Source of the DNA: Phycisphaerales bacterium
Lineage (GTDB): Bacteria > Planctomycetota > Phycisphaerae > Phycisphaerales > UBA1924
DNA length: 50,004 bases
Direction of reading: 5' to 3'
NCBI GenBank assembly: GCA_027083355.1
Contig: JALWOY010000169.1
Span: 1-50,004, forward strand
Positions 25,105-41,062 of the stretch are shown one piece after another (the first letter of the stretch is position 1; every line of letters begins with the position of its first letter). The notes under the pieces were generated by a model. That model had not been told where the DNA came from. It searched no databases and saw only the letters and a list, made by a program, of their open reading frames with translations. Made by a program: the position numbers and the translations under genes.

Positions 25105-26130
25105 ATGTCCATGCCACACACACACAGACCGGCCGCCTCCGCGTTGGCCATCGTCCTGTGCTTCGTCCTCTCAGCCCTCATGCCCGCCGCTTTCGCGCGT
25201 GCGCACGCCGGCACGGGGGCGAACTCCGCGACACACTCGAACGCGAAGATCAAGATCGTCACCACGACACCGACGTTCGCCGATATCGCGGCGAAGATCG
25301 GCGGCGACCATGTCGACACCCTCTCCCTGATGAAGGGGAAGGAGAATGTGCATCATGTCCCCCCCAAACCCAGTTTCGTGATGAAGCTCCGCAAGGCGGA
25401 TTTCTTCATTCATGCCGGCCTCGACGGTGAGCCTTGGGTCCCCCAGTTGCTCAAGACCACCCGCAAGCCCAACATCCAGGTCGGGGCGCCGGGCAACATC
25501 GACGCCTCGATCGGGATCACGCTCAAAGAGGTGCCGCAGCGGGGAACCCTCTCCCGGGCCAACGGCGATGTACACGTCTACGGCAACCCGCACTACATGA
25601 CCGATCCGCTCAACGGTGTCATCGTCGCCCGGCACATCCGCGATGTGCTCATTCGTTACGACCCCGATCACAAGAGCGACTACGAAGCCAACTATGAACA
25701 CTTCGAGACCGGGATCCACGAGATGCTCGATCGGCTCGAAGCGAAACTCGCGCCCTACCGCGGCGCGCCTGTTGTGGTCTACCACCGCGCGTGGCCGTAC
25801 TTCCTGGATCGGTTTCACCTTGTCGAGGTCGGTGAGATCGAGCCCAAGCCGGATATCCCCCCGGGCCCGCAACACCTCATCGAACTCGGGAAGTTGATCA
25901 GAGAAAAGCATGTCCGGGTGGTGATTGTCGATACGTTCAATCCGCTGAAAGTCGCCGATCGTGTGGCCAAAGAGAACGGGGCGGTTGCCGTGGTCCTCGC
26001 CGCCAACGTACACGGGATCAAGGGTGCCGACGACTACTTTTCTTTGTTTGAGACGGATGTCAATCGCTTGGTCGAGGCGTTCGAGCGGGGCGGAACGAAC
26101 GACGCCGCGGCGTCATCCAACGGCGGCTGA
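25105..26130 (+). CDS. Metal ABC transporter substrate-binding protein (ZnuA/TroA-like)
   Basis: A 341-residue periplasmic cluster A-I binding protein for zinc or manganese. The signal peptide covers about residues 1-34. Three metal-binding histidines are plausible: His83 or His84 in ENVHHVPP, His163 in YGNPHYMTDP and His227 in VVYHRAWPYF. The fourth ligand, usually Asp in an LDPLG-like turn, is not found; the equivalent segment reads VVLAANVHGI (Ala299-Ala300), so coordination may differ or use His303. GGAGGT precedes the ATG. The permease starts 4 bases after its stop. Confidence 0.88.
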   Translation: MSMPHTHRPAASALAIVLCFVLSALMPAAFARAHAGTGANSATHSNAKIKIVTTTPTFADIAAKIGGDHVDTLSLMKGKENVHHVPPKPSFVMKLRKADFFIHAGLDGEPWVPQLLKTTRKPNIQVGAPGNIDASIGITLKEVPQRGTLSRANGDVHVYGNPHYMTDPLNGVIVARHIRDVLIRYDPDHKSDYEANYEHFETGIHEMLDRLEAKLAPYRGAPVVVYHRAWPYFLDRFHLVEVGEIEPKPDIPPGPQHLIELGKLIREKHVRVVIVDTFNPLKVADRVAKENGAVAVVLAANVHGIKGADDYFSLFETDVNRLVEAFERGGTNDAAASSNGG

Positions 26131-26133
26131 CAC

Positions 26134-26967
26134 ATGGATAATCTCCACGAGCTCGTCACCATCCTCGCCCTGCCCATGCTTGCGTGCGTGATCCTGACCG
26201 GGATCCACTGCTACCTCGGGATCCATGTGCTGATGCGCAAGGTGATCTTCGTCGATCTCGCCCTGGCGCAGGTCGCGGCGCTCGGGGCCGCCGTCGGTGC
26301 CATCGCGGGCATCGGGGTGGACTCGCTCTCCAACTACGGGTTCGCGCTGATCTTCACGCTGGTCGGCGCGGCCCTCTTTGCACTGGGCAAGTTCAAGGAC
26401 AACCGAATCCCACAGGAGGCCGTGATCGGCATTGTCTACGCGGTCAGTTCCGCGATCGCACTATTGGTGCTCGCAAAGAGTGCCGTAGAACGCGACGAGA
26501 TCGAGAGCATGCTGACGGGGCGTTTGTTGTTTGTCGATGCCCACGAGATCATCAAGACGGTCATCATTTATTCCGCTGTCGCCCTGGTCCACATCGTCTT
26601 TGCCAAAGGGTTCTTCGCCCTCTCAAGAGATCACGCCGGCGGGATCGCTTCCAAGGCTTGGGACTTTGTGTTCTACGCGACCTTCGGGGTAGTGGTGACC
26701 AGTTCGGTGAAGATGGCCGGCGTGTTGCTGGTCTTCAGCTACCTGATCGTCCCCGCGGCGTGTGCGATGCTGTTCCTGCGGAAGGTCTGGTCCCGTCTGC
26801 TCCTCGGCTGGGGGCTTGGTTTGCTCGGAAGTCTGCTCGGGCTCATCATCAGCGCCTGGTGGGATCTACCCGTCGGTCCTTCAATTGTGGGAATCTTCGG
26901 CCTGTTGTTCTTGCTTTGTACGTTAATCTTCGCGGGAGTAATGCGAACACATTCCATAAACTCATAG
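26134..26967 (+). CDS. Metal ABC transporter permease (ABC-3 family)
   Basis: A 277-residue permease of the ZnuB/TroC family with about eight membrane helices. The conserved N-terminal segment HVLMRKVIFVDLALAQVAALGAA and the VTSSVKMAGVLLVFSYLIVPAA block are characteristic. It follows the binding protein by 4 bases. No ATP-binding protein gene is found beside it; the next gene is rplK, so the ATPase must lie elsewhere. Confidence 0.92.
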   Translation: MDNLHELVTILALPMLACVILTGIHCYLGIHVLMRKVIFVDLALAQVAALGAAVGAIAGIGVDSLSNYGFALIFTLVGAALFALGKFKDNRIPQEAVIGIVYAVSSAIALLVLAKSAVERDEIESMLTGRLLFVDAHEIIKTVIIYSAVALVHIVFAKGFFALSRDHAGGIASKAWDFVFYATFGVVVTSSVKMAGVLLVFSYLIVPAACAMLFLRKVWSRLLLGWGLGLLGSLLGLIISAWWDLPVGPSIVGIFGLLFLLCTLIFAGVMRTHSINS

Positions 26968-27137
26968 ATTTGCAATCCCGGTCTGACTGGATCTGATCCC
27001 CTTTGCGGGTCTAGACTTGCCTCCTGCGCGGCGGTGTGCCGCGTGACAACGTGAACCGAATGGACCACCGAGTCCGCCCGTCGAAGGCCTCGACGGGGCG
27101 CGAGCGTGCTCGCCGGCCGGTGGGAGGTGGAGATCGA
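26968..27137. other. Leader region of the rplKAJL operon
   Basis: A 170-base gap between the metal permease and rplK. Its last 61 bases hold two adjacent hairpins, described separately. secE, nusG and tRNA-Trp, common neighbours upstream of rplK, are absent. Confidence 0.6.
27077..27113 (+). promoter_or_regulatory. Tandem hairpins in the rplK leader
   Basis: CCCGTCGA/TCGACGGG forms an 8-bp stem with a 5-base loop (27077-27097). GCGAGC/GCTCGC forms a 6-bp stem with a 2-base loop (27100-27113). Both lie just before the ribosome site GGGAGGTGG. The ribosomal protein L1 feedback site of this operon is usually in the leader, so this is a candidate, but the L1 motif itself was not recognised. Confidence 0.4.
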
Positions 27138-27566
27138 ATGGCCAGGAAAGAAGTACAAGCATCGTTCAAGATCATGGCCCCGGGCGGGCAGGCGACCCCC
27201 GCGCCGCCGCTGGGCCCGGTGCTGGGTGCCAACGGGGTCAACCCCGGGCAGTTCATCCAGCAGTTCAACGCCGCGACGGGGAACCTGAACGGCAAGCTGG
27301 TCGGGTGCGTGGTGACGGTTTACACGGACCGTTCGTTCGAGCTGGAGATCAAGAGTTCGCCCGCGTCGGTGCTCATCAAGGAGGCCGCGGGGATCGAGAA
27401 AGGCTCGGGCGTTCCGAACAAGGACAAGGTCGGGACGATCACGCGTGAGCAGGTCAAGAAGATCGCCGAGGAGAAGAAGGCGGACCTGAACGCCGCGAAG
27501 ATCGAATCGGCGATGCGGATCATCGAGGGCACGGCGCGCTCCATGGGCGTGACGGTGGTGGACTAA
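27138..27566 (+). CDS. rplK: 50S ribosomal protein uL11
   Basis: uL11 organises the GTPase-associated centre of the large subunit. The 142 residues contain the proline-rich PGGQATPAPPLGPVLGANGV switch region (residues 14-33) and the C-terminal rRNA-binding domain (IEGTARSMGVTV). ATG at 27138 is preceded by GGGAGG; an upstream frame start would add 34 residues of leader sequence. The next gene, rplA, starts 13 bases after its stop. Confidence 0.97.
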   Translation: MARKEVQASFKIMAPGGQATPAPPLGPVLGANGVNPGQFIQQFNAATGNLNGKLVGCVVTVYTDRSFELEIKSSPASVLIKEAAGIEKGSGVPNKDKVGTITREQVKKIAEEKKADLNAAKIESAMRIIEGTARSMGVTVVD

Positions 27567-27579
27567 GGGGGCACAGGCG

Positions 27580-28269
27580 ATGACGAAGATGAGCAAGCGT
27601 GCCCGCGAGAACGCGAAGCTGATCCCGGCCGAGCCGCTCGAGCCGGCCGAGGCGATCGGTGCGGTGAAGAAGTTCAAGGGCCCGAAGTTCGACCAGTCGG
27701 TCGAGGTGTGCATGCACCTGGGCGTGGACACGAAGCAGGCGGACCAGATGCTCCGCGGGGCGGTGAGCCTGCCCAAAGGCATCGGCAAGAGCAAGCGTGT
27801 GATCGCGTTCTGCGGCGACGACGTGAAAGAGGCGGCGTTGGAGGCCGGGGCGATCAAGGCGGGCGGCGCCAACCTGATGGAAGAGGTGGAGAAGGGCTTC
27901 ATGGACTTCGATGTCGCGGTGGCGAGCCCGGACATGATGCGAGTGATCGCGAAGCTTGGCCGGGTGCTGGGCCCGAAGGGCCTGATGCCGAGCCCGAAGA
28001 ACGGGACGGTAACGCCGAAGGTCGCCGAGGCGGTCAAGGAGTTCGCGGCGGGCAAGGTGGAGTACCGCACGGACAAGGGCGGGAACATCCACGCGGTGAT
28101 CGGGAAGATGAGCTTCACCGAGGGCGATCTGCTCGAGAACTACAACCACTTCGTCGAGACGATCGAGAAGATCCGCCCGAGCACGGTCAAGGGCACGTAC
28201 ATCAAGAAGATCACGCTGAGCGGGACACAGACGCCCGGCGTGCAGGTCAAGCTGGCGGCGGCCGAGTAA
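27580..28269 (+). CDS. rplA: 50S ribosomal protein uL1
   Basis: uL1 forms the mobile stalk at the E-site and, in many bacteria, represses this operon. The 229 residues have the landmarks LGRVLGPKGLMPSPKNGTV (about 127-145) and the RTDKGGNIHAVIGKMSF strand. The length is normal. It is separated from rplJ by 16 bases. Confidence 0.97.
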   Translation: MTKMSKRARENAKLIPAEPLEPAEAIGAVKKFKGPKFDQSVEVCMHLGVDTKQADQMLRGAVSLPKGIGKSKRVIAFCGDDVKEAALEAGAIKAGGANLMEEVEKGFMDFDVAVASPDMMRVIAKLGRVLGPKGLMPSPKNGTVTPKVAEAVKEFAAGKVEYRTDKGGNIHAVIGKMSFTEGDLLENYNHFVETIEKIRPSTVKGTYIKKITLSGTQTPGVQVKLAAAE

Positions 28270-28285
28270 AGGTAGGGAGAACGCG

Positions 28286-28828
28286 ATGAGCAAGCCTGTC
28301 AAAGAACTGATCATGCGTGACTACCTGGACCGTCTCGGCGAGACCGAGGACGTGGCGGTGGTCACGCTGCGCGGGATCGACGCGAACCGGAACAACGAGA
28401 TCCGCACGGGTCTGGCCGCCAAGGACATCCACGTCACGGTGATCCGCAACAACCTGTTCCTCCGGGCGTTCAAGGGGACGAAGCTGGAGAACCTCGAGCC
28501 GGTGCTGGTCGGCTCGAACGCGGTGGTGTACGGGGCCGAGTCGGTCATCGATGTCGCCCGGGAGATCGTCGCGCTGGCCAAGCAGCACGAGGAGATCGAG
28601 CTGAAGGGCGCATTGCTCGACGGCATCCTGTTCGAGGGCGACGCGGGCGTCCGGGCGCTGAGCAACTACCCGACACGCGACGAGGCGATCGCCGAGGACG
28701 TGACGCTGATCCTCGGCCCGGGCCGCAAGCTGGTCGGCGCTCTCAAGGGCCCCGGCGGGCGGCTCATGGGGATCGTCAAGGCGATCGAGGAGAAGCTCGA
28801 AAAGGGCGAGGAGATCGCCAGGGTCTAA
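28286..28828 (+). CDS. rplJ: 50S ribosomal protein uL10
   Basis: uL10 anchors the L7/L12 stalk. The 180 residues have a recognisable N-terminal rRNA-binding part (IDANRNNEIRTGLAAKDIHV, VIRNNLFLRAF) and the C-terminal helix that binds L7/L12 dimers. GGGAG precedes the ATG at 28286. A 174-base gap with a weak hairpin separates it from rplL. Confidence 0.95.
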   Translation: MSKPVKELIMRDYLDRLGETEDVAVVTLRGIDANRNNEIRTGLAAKDIHVTVIRNNLFLRAFKGTKLENLEPVLVGSNAVVYGAESVIDVAREIVALAKQHEEIELKGALLDGILFEGDAGVRALSNYPTRDEAIAEDVTLILGPGRKLVGALKGPGGRLMGIVKAIEEKLEKGEEIARV

Positions 28829-29002
28829 AGCGGGCACCGAAAAGCGGTCCCGCGCGACAGAACATCCGACACCCGACTGGCCCTGCGGAGCGCCGCCGAT
28901 GACAAGTCGACGACGCGGGTTAAAGAGTGAGCAGAGGGCTCTCCCCTCTCGGGTGCGAATGCGAGTTCGGCGACGAGCCGGGCAGATGGAATGGAGTTTG
29001 CA
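28829..29002 (+). other. rplJ-rplL spacer with hairpin
   Basis: The 174-base spacer has a short foldback AGAGGG...CCCTCT at 28933-28949 without a T-tract, and GGAG before the rplL start. It may set the separate, higher expression of L7/L12. Confidence 0.35.
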
Positions 29003-29425
29003 ATGAGCGACGAAGCGACAACCACCGAGGCGACCAAGGAGTTCGACGCCAAGATCAAGGAGCTGGGCGACAAGCTCGCCGAGCTGACCCTGAAGGAAGC
29101 GGTCGACCTGGGCGACTACATGAAGGAAACCTACGGCATCGAGGCCGCCGCGGGCGGGGCCGTGATGATGGCGGGCCCGGCCGGCGACGCGGGCGGCGCG
29201 GCCGAGGAGGAGAAGACCGAGTTCGACGTCGTGCTCAAGGGCGACGGCGGGCAGAAGATCAAGGTCATCAAGGTCGTGCGTGAGGCGACCGGGCTGGGTC
29301 TGAAGGAGGCCAAGGAGTTGGTCGACAGCATGCCGAGCAAGGTCAAGGAAGGGATCTCGAAGGAAGAGGCCGAGGCGCTGGTCGAGAAGTTCAAGGAAGT
29401 CGGCGCCGACGTCGAGATCGCCTGA
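29003..29425 (+). CDS. rplL: 50S ribosomal protein bL12
   Basis: bL12 dimers recruit translation factors. The 140 residues contain the N-terminal dimer region, the Ala/Gly-rich hinge ([19 protein letters not shown]) and the conserved C-terminal domain with [23 protein letters not shown] lies 6 bases upstream of ATG 29003; an ATG four codons earlier is possible. A strong terminator follows. Confidence 0.96.
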   Translation: MSDEATTTEATKEFDAKIKELGDKLAELTLKEAVDLGDYMKETYGIEAAAGGAVMMAGPAGDAGGAAEEEKTEFDVVLKGDGGQKIKVIKVVREATGLGLKEAKELVDSMPSKVKEGISKEEAEALVEKFKEVGADVEIA

Positions 29426-29446
29426 TCGCCCAAGCCGGGTCTTTGT

Positions 29447-29476
29447 AAGGCTCCTGTACGCAGGGGCCTTTTTTTT
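29447..29476 (+). terminator. Intrinsic terminator after rplL
   Basis: AAGGCTCCTG and CAGGGGCCTT form a stem with one G-T pair and a TACG loop, followed by a run of eight T. It should end most transcription before rpoB. Confidence 0.85.
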
Positions 29477-29954
29477 CGATTTTCTTCAAGTTTGGTGTCC
29501 AGCCGCGTTCCGGGGTTCTAGGATCCATTTCAGCCCCCGGGAGCGGCATGACCCAAACCTGTTGTCGACGGATCGGAGATCGAGACGTTCTTCTCTCGGT
29601 GATGCTGTGTTCGCCGAGGAGGGGGGACTGCGCTGGCGCGGGAGGTTTGGTCGGTGCCGATCCGGTCGGCGTCGAGCCGGGAGGATGCCGCGGGGCGATC
29701 GGGCGTGCGGGGGTTGCCGCGGGGTGGACGCGAAGGGCGATCACGAAAGCAGGAGCACAGAGCATCGTGAGCGGGTAATCGGTCTGGATGCCGGCGCGGG
29801 GGTCTGATGATTGATCCTGTGCGTGCACGGCGGCGGGGTATGGCGCCGGATGCCACCGGGCATCGGGTGTCTGGAAAAGCTGGTTGGTGGTCCATCGGGC
29901 GGGGTCGCGCAGCGGGCGGCACGTCCCGAGCAGACACATTGAGGTCGAACACGA
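29477..29954 (+). other. Long leader between the terminator and rpoB
   Basis: These 478 bases contain no convincing gene. Because a terminator precedes them, rpoB needs its own promoter here; a TAGGAT block at 29519-29524 is a possible -10 but no good -35 is found. Confidence 0.5.
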
Positions 29955-33824
<3,870 letters not shown>

Positions 33825-33865
33825 ACAGGCAACCGCAGGCTTGGTGTTCGCGGAGCACACGACGG

Positions 33866-34252
33866 ATGAGTACGGGCTGGGCACAACTTGCGAGAGAAAG
33901 CCGCACCGCTGCGGTCGAGTTGTACCAGCACGCCCGTTACCGCTCGGCGACGAGCCGGTTCTATTACGCCGCGTACTCGGCTGTTCACGATGCGCTGCTT
34001 GCCGGCGGCACGAAAGCGCCGGCCCAGGGCAACTGGGGGCACGCGGAACTCCGGGCCAGACTCGTGCCGAACGAACTGCACGCGCTCGATCGACAAGAGC
34101 GGGACAAAATCGCATCGAAGCTCACGCAGCTCTTTTTCCTCCGCGTCGCCGCGGACTACTTCCCGACAAGCATCGTCGGCGTCGAGGATGTCAAAACGGC
34201 CCACGCGCTGCACAACGGAATCGAGTCCATTCTGAGAAGGGGTGCTCGATGA
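33866..34252 (+). CDS. HEPN-domain protein (UPF0332-like)
   Basis: A 128-residue all-helical protein of the HEPN superfamily. Residues 26-45 (RSATSRFYYAAYSAVHDALL) match the Sx6-YYAAxxA pattern of UPF0332/HEPN proteins. A histidine in the next turn (GNWGHAELRARL) and the RVAADY motif (residues 93-98) are also typical. HEPN proteins often act as RNases or as toxins paired with an antitoxin. The usual partner, an MNT nucleotidyltransferase, is absent; instead an 81-residue gene overlaps its stop by 4 bases. It begins 41 bases after rpoB. Confidence 0.82.
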   Translation: MSTGWAQLARESRTAAVELYQHARYRSATSRFYYAAYSAVHDALLAGGTKAPAQGNWGHAELRARLVPNELHALDRQERDKIASKLTQLFFLRVAADYFPTSIVGVEDVKTAHALHNGIESILRRGAR

Positions 34253-34494
34253 ACGACATCGAGGAGATCAAACGGGTCGTCCAAGACGAATTGGACCAGT
34301 GGCGTGAAAAGAGCGGCGTCCAACTTGAGATCATCGGTGAGTCACCGAACGGCCTTCCGGATTTGATCGAGTTGATCGTCCGGTCAAAGCGTGAGGGAGT
34401 CCATGCCCACCAGTACGCTCAGGTGCTCGCAGAGGTGGAAGAAGCGGTCAAACAACGGCTGCACACAACAGTCGTGCTGGTCCCGGCGGCGTGA
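34249..34494 (+). CDS. Small partner of the HEPN protein, unknown
   Basis: An 81-residue protein whose ATG overlaps the HEPN stop (ATGA), so the two are translated together. It has a predicted beta-alpha-beta shape: a helix (IEEIKRVVQDELDQWREK), strands LEIIGE and LIELIVRSK, a helix (HQYAQVLAEVEEAVKQRL) and a last strand TTVVLVPA. The nucleotidyltransferase GSxx...DxD motif is missing. No family is recognised. Its position argues for an antitoxin-like or targeting partner. Confidence 0.65.
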   Translation: MNDIEEIKRVVQDELDQWREKSGVQLEIIGESPNGLPDLIELIVRSKREGVHAHQYAQVLAEVEEAVKQRLHTTVVLVPAA

Positions 34495-34561
34495 GCAGTT
34501 GTTCAATAGGTTTCAAAAGTTGATAGAGGATGACGACGGAGAAATGACGGAGAACTGATGC

Positions 34562-34774
34562 GTGGCGACGAGAACGGCAATCAAGCGATGGCTCATGATC
34601 CTGGCGGGGCTCGCCCTCGTCGGGCTCGGGCTGTGGCTCGTCTGGCCGGGGCTCGTCCGCGACGCGTGGAGATGGATTGAGGACCACCCCGGCGTGGTCA
34701 CAACCGTCGCGGGAATCGCGGCGGTGATCGTTGGGTTCAAACTGATCCGGCGGGGCCTGAAAAAAGGCGCCTGA
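34562..34774 (+). CDS. Small two-helix membrane protein
   Basis: A 70-residue protein with two hydrophobic segments, about residues 9-28 and 43-62, separated by a short acidic linker and ending in RRGLKKGA. GTG 34562 has GGAG 9 bases upstream. It lies between the HEPN pair and rpoC on the same strand. Its role is unknown; its presence makes the rpoB-rpoC gap a three-gene insertion. Confidence 0.6.
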   Translation: MATRTAIKRWLMILAGLALVGLGLWLVWPGLVRDAWRWIEDHPGVVTTVAGIAAVIVGFKLIRRGLKKGA

Positions 34775-34830
34775 GCCGACACAACACGCCCCGCACAGAC
34801 CGCGGCGGCCACAACATCCGAGGTTGACAC

Positions 34831-39222
<4,392 letters not shown>

Positions 39223-39256
39223 CGTAAAGATTCCCGATCCTGCCTGATCAACCCAG

Positions 39257-39287
39257 AAAGACCCGGGCATCTTCGTCCGGGTCTTTT
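39257..39287 (+). terminator. Intrinsic terminator after rpoC
   Basis: AAAGACCCGG and CCGGGTCTTT form a perfect stem with a 10-base loop, followed by a short T-run. It ends the rpoB-rpoC transcript. Confidence 0.8.
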
Positions 39288-39627
39288 GTTATGTCTTCTC
39301 CGCTGCGCGAACCGCCCAGCATCGTGCATCATCATGTTTCATCCGCCCGGCCCGTGGTATGAAACCGGACGCCGACACTGAGGCTGCGCACGCAGCCGAA
39401 GTGTCGGATGGAGCGTGCCCCAACCCTCCGGCGCGATCCGACGCTTCGCGGGCTCGGCGTCGGCGTCTGGGACATATCGAGCGTCGTACATCATCATGTT
39501 CCGGCGTGTGCCACGGCTCTGTGAGCCGTGTCTTGGGCGTACTTGCGACACACAGCCATTCCACACGGCCAAGATGGCCGTGCCACACAGAACAGGATTT
39601 CGAAAGCCGCTCAAGATGCAAAGTGCT
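39288..39627. repeat. Repeat-rich region between rpoC and dinB
   Basis: No gene is seen in these 340 bases. They hold an interrupted hairpin at 39372-39407 (8-bp stem, tandem GA mismatches, then a 7-bp stem), a perfect 8-bp hairpin CACGGCTC/GAGCCGTG at 39512-39530 and another CACGGCCA/TGGCCGTG at 39564-39582. A near-identical 18-base sequence built on CATCATCATGTT occurs at 39323-39340 and again at 39485-39502 (16 of 18 matches). Repeats of this sort are common between genes of planctomycetes (from memory). Confidence 0.65.
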
Positions 39628-40848
39628 CTACCCGCGCCGCGGCTTCTTCCCACACGACAACGCCCCCGCCCGGTGCACCGCGTCTTTCCCGTGCCTCGCC
39701 GCGATCGCGTCGGTGAGCGCGTCGATCGCCGAGTGCCCCGCCGTCTGTTCCGCCTCGAACAGCCCCATTTGTGCGCCGCACGCGGCATCCGCCGTGGGGG
39801 CCAGCAGGTTGCTCACCCCCACCCCGATCAGCCGCACGGGCCGGAATGCCCCGCCGGCCCACGCATCGAACAGCCCCCGCGCCGCCGACCAGATCGCCTC
39901 GGTCGCGTCCGTCGGCCCGTCGAGCGAGACGCTCCGCGTCACGGTCTCGAAATCCCCGAACCTGATCTTGATCGTCACCGTCCGCGCCAACAGGCCCCGG
40001 CCCCGCAGCCTCCGCCCCACGTCCTCGCACCTCGCCAGGAGCACCCGGCGGACCTCGCCGGGATCACCGAGATCCTCCTCGAACGTCTGCTCGTGGCTGA
40101 TCGACTTCACGCCGTTTCGTGCGCGCACGGGCCGGTCGTCCTCGCCCCGGCTGAGCCTTGCCAGCCGGGCACCATGCTCACCGAACCGCGCCGCGAGCAC
40201 CCCGGGCGGCGTCCGCGCGACATCCCCGATCGTCCGAAGCCCGAGCCTGTGCAGCTGTTTCTCCGCCGCCGGCCCGACCCCCCACAGCCGCGACACCGGC
40301 AGCGGGTCGAGCACTTCACGCTCCCGGCCCGGCTCGATCACGGTCAACCCGTCCGGCTTGTCGAGATCGGAGGCCAGCTTCGCCAGAAACTTGTTCGGCG
40401 CCACCCCCACCGACGCCGTCAGCCCGATGTCCGACTTGATGCGCGCGCGGATGTCCCGCGCGATCTGCTCTCCCGAACCAAACAACGCGAGCGACCCGGT
40501 CACGTCGATGAACGCCTCGTCGATCGAGATCGGCTCGACGAGCGGGCTGAACGCCCCCAGGATCTCGAACACACGCTCCGAAATCTCGCGGTACCGCCCG
40601 CCCCGCGGCTTGATCACAACCGCCCCCGGACAATTCCGCAGCGCCACCGCCATGGGCTGGGCGCTCCGGCAGCCGAACGCCCGGGCTTCGTAGCTCGCCG
40701 CCGCCACGACGCCCCGTTTGCCCGCGCCGCCGACGAGCACAGGCCGGCCCCGCAACGCGGGATTGTCCCGCTGCTCAACGGAAGCAAAAAAGGCGTCCAT
40801 GTCGACGTGCAGGATCGTGCGCACGGGTTTCGCGTCTCGATGCGACAT
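39628..40848 (-). CDS. dinB: DNA polymerase IV (Y-family)
   Basis: A 406-residue translesion polymerase. The catalytic metal residues are Asp16 in HVDMDAFFASVE and Asp110-Glu111 in SIDEAF. The steric-gate region and thumb (LWGVGPAAEKQL helix-hairpin-helix) follow, and the little-finger domain (VKSISHEQTFEEDL) is complete. The C-terminal end lacks a clear beta-clamp motif. ATG 40848 is preceded by GGCGG. It diverges from the Cys-rich gene at 41063. Confidence 0.95.
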   Translation of the reverse strand: MSHRDAKPVRTILHVDMDAFFASVEQRDNPALRGRPVLVGGAGKRGVVAAASYEARAFGCRSAQPMAVALRNCPGAVVIKPRGGRYREISERVFEILGAFSPLVEPISIDEAFIDVTGSLALFGSGEQIARDIRARIKSDIGLTASVGVAPNKFLAKLASDLDKPDGLTVIEPGREREVLDPLPVSRLWGVGPAAEKQLHRLGLRTIGDVARTPPGVLAARFGEHGARLARLSRGEDDRPVRARNGVKSISHEQTFEEDLGDPGEVRRVLLARCEDVGRRLRGRGLLARTVTIKIRFGDFETVTRSVSLDGPTDATEAIWSAARGLFDAWAGGAFRPVRLIGVGVSNLLAPTADAACGAQMGLFEAEQTAGHSAIDALTDAIAARHGKDAVHRAGALSCGKKPRRG

Positions 40849-41062
40849 GGCCGCCAGAATGATAGGGAAAAATTCGGACCCACGCGCGGGAATGATCCCG
40901 CCGCCGGCGGTGTTTGTTCTACGACCGGCCTCGCCGGCCGCCGCCGTCCCGGGGGATGGCACAGGGGAACATTCAGGCGGGCCCGCCCGCTCAGAAACAA
41001 CCGCCCGCAAACCGGGCCGCGACGATCGGCAGACCGACGCCGCGAGAACAAGGAGTCTGACG

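Noticed and set aside
26968-27037. A tRNA gene upstream of rplK
   Set aside because: No acceptor stem or T-arm could be folded from either strand.
40849-41062. LexA-type operator before dinB (several GAAC/GTTC pieces)
   Set aside because: The pieces do not pair at the spacing of known LexA boxes, so no operator is claimed.
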